Shown one piece after another: positions 14,065 through 17,016 of a stretch of 17,016 bases of DNA. This DNA comes from Bacillota bacterium (GTDB lineage: Bacteria > Eremiobacterota > SpSt-956 > JAKJGF01). Made by a program: the position numbers and the translations under genes. The DNA is taken from positions 1 through 17,016 of the forward strand of contig JAKPQU010000156.1 of NCBI GenBank assembly GCA_029555925.1, written 5' to 3'. The notes below the pieces were generated by a model that made no database searches, was not told the origin of the DNA, and saw nothing but the letters and a program-made list of their open reading frames with translations. Position 1 is the first letter of the stretch, and each line of letters opens with the position of its first letter.

Positions 14065-15282
14065 TTGAATATAGATCCTGAAAAACTAAAAGAAGGTTAT
14101 AAAAAAATAATAGGAGAAATAAACCTGCCTCACCTGGATTTAAAGAAAGTAGCACCGAAAATCCTTGATGTCATAGTAGATGTATTCGGTGCAGACAGAG
14201 CAGACCTTGCAATAATCAGAGAAGATTTTGATATAAATCATATGGCTCTTACAGAAGAAAATGCCATAAAATTAAGAATAACAAAGGGTTATAAAGATGA
14301 AGACTGGCGTATGCTTGTAGAATCAGGAGTACTTATGGAGAGCATCCGTCATGCCATAGTTACAAAAAAGAGTCAGATTTATTCAGATACGTCTGAAGAA
14401 TCACCGAAAAAACTTGAAATATCTGAAAAACTCGAACATGGATGCTGGATGAATCATGTTCTTGTTATACAGGACAGAGCAATCGCAAATGTTCATCTTG
14501 CAAGTAAAGAAAGATTTTATTACCAGATAGATGAATTAAAAGAACTGGAACATATGAGTCAATTGCTCGCGACTGCCATCAATGTAGCAGGCCTGTGGGA
14601 AAAAGAAAGAATGCTCCTTATGGAGTTTATCCATTCTCTTAATGCCGCCCTTGAAGTGAGAGATAAATATACGGCAGGCCATGTGGAAAGGGTAAAACTC
14701 TATGCCGGACTTATAGCGCAGGAACTCAAACTGCCTGATGATCAGGTAGAATTAATAAAAACTGCTGCCATATTGCATGATATAGGTAAAATCGGTGTAA
14801 GTGACAGTGTGCTGAAAAAACCGGGAGCTCTGAATGATGAAGAAAGAAAGGAAATACAGCAACATGTAGTTATGACAGACGTCATACTTAAAAACCTTTC
14901 TCACCTTGATGAAGCAAGACACCTGGCATGTTTTCACCATGAAACCTATAATGGCACAGGCTATGTGATGGGTGTCAGCGGAGAAGACATACCGCTCGGT
15001 TCAAGGATCATTTCCATTGCCGATACCTTTGATGCAATGACTTCGAACCGTGCCTATAGAAGAGCCTTTTTCGTAGAAGAAGCCCTTAATATTATGGAAG
15101 ATCCCAGTATAAAACAGTGGGATAAGAGTATTATAAAAATCTTTACTATGTTTCTGAGAACAAATACATTTAGGTCCATAGCCGAAAAAGAAGGTCTTAT
15201 TATTTATAAAAACGGTAAATATGACAGAGAAAACAGTTCTCTTAAATTCGAACAATTTACAAATTTTTTCAAAAAAAATTAA
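14065..15282 (+). CDS. HD-GYP cyclic-di-GMP phosphodiesterase with N-terminal GAF-like domain
   Basis: This protein of about 405 residues (start TTG at 14065) should hydrolyse cyclic di-GMP. The HD-GYP domain occupies about residues 185-370: GHVERVKLYA, then HDIGKIGVSDSVLKKPGAL with the metal-binding His238-Asp239, HHETYNGTGY, and ISIADTFDAMTSNRAYR. In the signature loop the usual DGxGYP reads NGTGYV, a mild departure. The first 180 residues (LDVIVDVFGADRADLAIIRE onward) look like a GAF-type sensor joined by a coiled segment. AAAGGA 9 nt before 14065 supports that start; the frame is open from 14002 but those extra codons run through the leader hairpin. No transmembrane segment. The next gene starts 26 bp downstream with its own ribosome-binding site, so the two are probably co-transcribed. 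Confidence 0.9.
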   Translation: MNIDPEKLKEGYKKIIGEINLPHLDLKKVAPKILDVIVDVFGADRADLAIIREDFDINHMALTEENAIKLRITKGYKDEDWRMLVESGVLMESIRHAIVTKKSQIYSDTSEESPKKLEISEKLEHGCWMNHVLVIQDRAIANVHLASKERFYYQIDELKELEHMSQLLATAINVAGLWEKERMLLMEFIHSLNAALEVRDKYTAGHVERVKLYAGLIAQELKLPDDQVELIKTAAILHDIGKIGVSDSVLKKPGALNDEERKEIQQHVVMTDVILKNLSHLDEARHLACFHHETYNGTGYVMGVSGEDIPLGSRIISIADTFDAMTSNRAYRRAFFVEEALNIMEDPSIKQWDKSIIKIFTMFLRTNTFRSIAEKEGLIIYKNGKYDRENSSLKFEQFTNFFKKN

Positions 15283-15308
15283 TATTTCTGTATGATGGAG
15301 GAAGTTAT

Positions 15309-16739
15309 ATGAAAAAAATATTATGTCTTATAGTTATAATCACTGTTATATCCCTTTCTATCGTTCTTGCCCAGCAAAAAACCTGTCCTAACTGCAGGGC
15401 AGAATGCAAAGTGGAATACAAACTCTGTCCGTTCTGCGGCTATAAGTTCGAAGAACCTCCTCCTGCCACAGGTAATCAGTCAGGAGGGCCATTGATTATA
15501 ACAAAAATAGAGCCTCTTCAGGGCCCTCCCGGTTCACAGGTAAAAATAAGTGCCCAGAATGTCCAGGCAGGAAATCTGGGCATATACAGGGTAGACTTCA
15601 ACGGTGTTACAGCTCTCATTGAATCCATTCAGGCCGATGGTATATATGTTATAGTTCCCCAGAATGTTACAAGCGGGCCCATAAACGTCTATGTAAACAA
15701 TGAACAGGTAAATTATATGGGTTATTCTTATTTTACGGCAGGTGCCGCCCCTGCCATGACAATTCCTCAAACCACAGCCGATACAGGTATGACAACAACC
15801 AGTATAACTTCATTGCAGAACCAGACTCCCGTGGCCCAGGTAAATGTACCGACACCGGCAGTTTCTGCTGCTCCTACGGCTCCGTTAAGTGTAACAAATA
15901 TACCTGCCGGTACGTTAAATATGGGAAAAATCGTTTATACATCGTGGGATAAAAACAAAAACTATGAAGATATATGGGTAATAAAATCAGGCAGCAAATC
16001 CCCTGTAAATATAACTCATGATACCAATTATAATACAAACCCATGCTGGTCACCTGACGGGAAATTAATAGCTTTTACCTCAACAAGGGAAGGAAACAGG
16101 GAAATCTATGTAATGAGCCAGGATGGTACACAGTTGAGGAATCTTACAGGCAATTCCTTCTGGAATGATAACCCCGACTGGTCACCTAAAAATAATAAGA
16201 TAGCCTTTGAAAGCTGGAGAGATGGAAATCTTGAGATATATTCAATGAATACAGACGGAAGAGGCCAGGTAAATCTGACGAAAACCGCAAAGGATGATAT
16301 AGAACCTTCGTGGTCGCCGGACGGAACAAAAATTGCCTTTGCGAGCAACAGAGAACAGAATTTTGAAATATTTATTATGAACTCCGACGGAAGCGGCCAG
16401 CACAATCTGACCAGAGCCGGCACTACAGATGAAAAAGAACCTGCATGGTCACCGGACGGAACAAAAATAGCCTATAGCTGTCATAAAGACAGTCAGGACG
16501 ACATCTATATCATGACTGTAAAAGGCACCAATCAGGTAAATATAACAAATAATCCTATATCAGACGATCGTTCCCCCTGCTGGTCTCCTGACAGTAAAAA
16601 AATTGCCTTTATGTCAAACAGAAGTACTACGGCAGAATCCAACTACTGGGAGATATGTATTATAAATGTTGACGGAAGTAAAGTAATTAACCTGACAAAT
16701 AATTCTTACTGGGACGGATTCCCAAGATGGGTCAAATAG
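15309..16739 (+). CDS. Exported zinc-ribbon / IPT-TIG / TolB-type six-bladed propeller protein
   Basis: This 476-residue protein has a signal peptide (1-22, LIVIITVISLSIVLAQQ), so it is exported. Directly after it comes a CPNC...CPFCG zinc ribbon (Cys26, Cys29, Cys40, Cys43; Cys33 extra). Residues about 62-147 form an IPT/TIG immunoglobulin-like domain (ITKIEPLQGPPGSQVKISA, then VDFNGV and YSYFTAG). A Pro/Thr-rich linker (148-200) follows. The rest (about 205-476) is a TolB/PD40 propeller with recurrent WSPDGTKIAF, IYVMSQDG and NLT motifs. Six units can be counted, with the final FPRW closing blade one. Such proteins act in the periplasm or outside the cell as binding platforms; a catalytic role is not evident. 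GGAGGAA lies 5 nt before ATG 15309. A zinc ribbon behind a signal peptide is unusual, since these normally occur in the cytoplasm. Confidence 0.9.
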   Translation: MKKILCLIVIITVISLSIVLAQQKTCPNCRAECKVEYKLCPFCGYKFEEPPPATGNQSGGPLIITKIEPLQGPPGSQVKISAQNVQAGNLGIYRVDFNGVTALIESIQADGIYVIVPQNVTSGPINVYVNNEQVNYMGYSYFTAGAAPAMTIPQTTADTGMTTTSITSLQNQTPVAQVNVPTPAVSAAPTAPLSVTNIPAGTLNMGKIVYTSWDKNKNYEDIWVIKSGSKSPVNITHDTNYNTNPCWSPDGKLIAFTSTREGNREIYVMSQDGTQLRNLTGNSFWNDNPDWSPKNNKIAFESWRDGNLEIYSMNTDGRGQVNLTKTAKDDIEPSWSPDGTKIAFASNREQNFEIFIMNSDGSGQHNLTRAGTTDEKEPAWSPDGTKIAYSCHKDSQDDIYIMTVKGTNQVNITNNPISDDRSPCWSPDSKKIAFMSNRSTTAESNYWEICIINVDGSKVINLTNNSYWDGFPRWVK

Positions 16740-16752
16740 ACAGGGATTTATG

Positions 16753-16771
16753 GGATTTATATGAGAATCGT
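16753..16771 (+). repeat. 19-bp dispersed repeat, copy 2
   Basis: It is an exact match to 13918-13936 at the left edge of the heptamer hairpin. A shorter imperfect echo (GGGATTTATG) sits just before it at 16743-16752. Confidence 0.55.
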
Positions 16772-16850
16772 AACGCGTAACGCGTGACGCGTGACGGGTT
16801 TAATCCCTGCGCATCACGCATTACGCTTTACGCATTACGAGGTCATTATT
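16772..16850. repeat. Heptamer hairpin core, third copy, inverted and without family C ends
   Basis: AACGCGT/GACGCGT units lead to GGGTTTAATCCC and then GCATCACG/CATTACG units ending CGAGGTCATTATT. The reverse complement of 16795-16844 matches 1-50 almost base for base, including the AAGCG variant unit, and also shares AATAATGACCTCG with copy 2. The terminal repeats of family C are missing: the left flank is the 19-bp repeat and the right flank diverges after ATTATTT. This copy has two more right-arm units than copy 1. It lies 32 bp after the propeller gene and may end its transcript. Confidence 0.75.
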
Positions 16851-17016
16851 TTCGGAGACTTCGTTGCTCCAGAACCTGATACTATTTAGCTTTAGACATA
16901 GTAGTCTGCCTGCCTGGTGTTCCGGAGAAAAAAATATCACGGCAGCACAGGTATATTTTATTGAATTATAATGTAAAGTAGCATGATATAAGCTGTAACT
17001 GTTATAAACGTTCCAG
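16851..17016. other. Gene-free end of window with second copy of the 20-bp repeat
   Basis: No coding region is visible. The 20-mer ATACTATTTAG...TTTAGACA (16879-16898) matches 1444-1463. TTGAATTATAATG (about 16960-16972) includes a TATAAT-like -10 box that may belong to a gene beyond the window. Confidence 0.45.

Noticed and set aside
1..17016. tRNA, rRNA, complete insertion sequence or prophage genes
   Set aside because: No cloverleaf, rRNA-like stretch, transposase or phage structural gene could be recognised on either strand.

Overview
The window comes from an AT-rich bacterial chromosome. The protein families present are ordinary bacterial ones: FtsZ, GldA, NarL-type regulator, HD-GYP, GT4, radical SAM/SPASM, amidase and CaiB. 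Extracytoplasmic TolB-like and long TPR proteins, starts at ATG or TTG and many interspersed short repeats suggest an anaerobic or deep-branching lineage, possibly known from environmental genomes. The phylum cannot be read from this sequence.

Layout. Positions 1-6969 are mostly minus-strand: a Fic-family protein behind two related operators (167-1285), a wrecked PIN-domain toxin gene (1497-1942), a CaiB/BaiF CoA-transferase (2041-3258), an amidase-signature hydrolase (3322-4767), an orphan NarL/LuxR response regulator (4933-5562) and a TPR protein (5818-6969). A plus-strand glycerol dehydrogenase (7348-8436) follows a short leader ORF. It converges on a minus-strand ftsZ (8656-9783) across a shared bidirectional terminator. 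From 10275 to 16739 everything is on the plus strand: a small Cys/His-rich protein, a GT4 glycosyltransferase, a two-TM protein of unknown function, a radical SAM/SPASM protein, an HD-GYP cyclic-di-GMP phosphodiesterase, and an exported zinc-ribbon/IPT-TIG/TolB-propeller protein. The plus block looks like an envelope or signalling neighbourhood, but no single pathway joins all its members.

The most distinctive content is between the genes. Three families of short non-coding elements with inverted-repeat ends and TA at their borders can be defined from the sequence. Family A (104 bp, two copies with one difference) sits at TA inside the PIN gene and at TA inside a family B element. A second family B copy at 10063-10165 is the uninterrupted empty site. 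Removing family A plus one TA from the PIN gene restores its reading frame, so insertion with TA duplication is supported at two independent loci. Family C carries a long hairpin built of heptamer units (CGTAATG/CGTGACG type) whose copy number differs between copies. Other notable items are a perfect 30-bp palindrome plus a second operator in the fic promoter, a 38-bp direct repeat pair with a 37-bp spacer (CRISPR-like or a tandem duplication), an IS200/IS605-like terminal hairpin at the broken end of the PIN gene, and structured leaders before two plus-strand genes.
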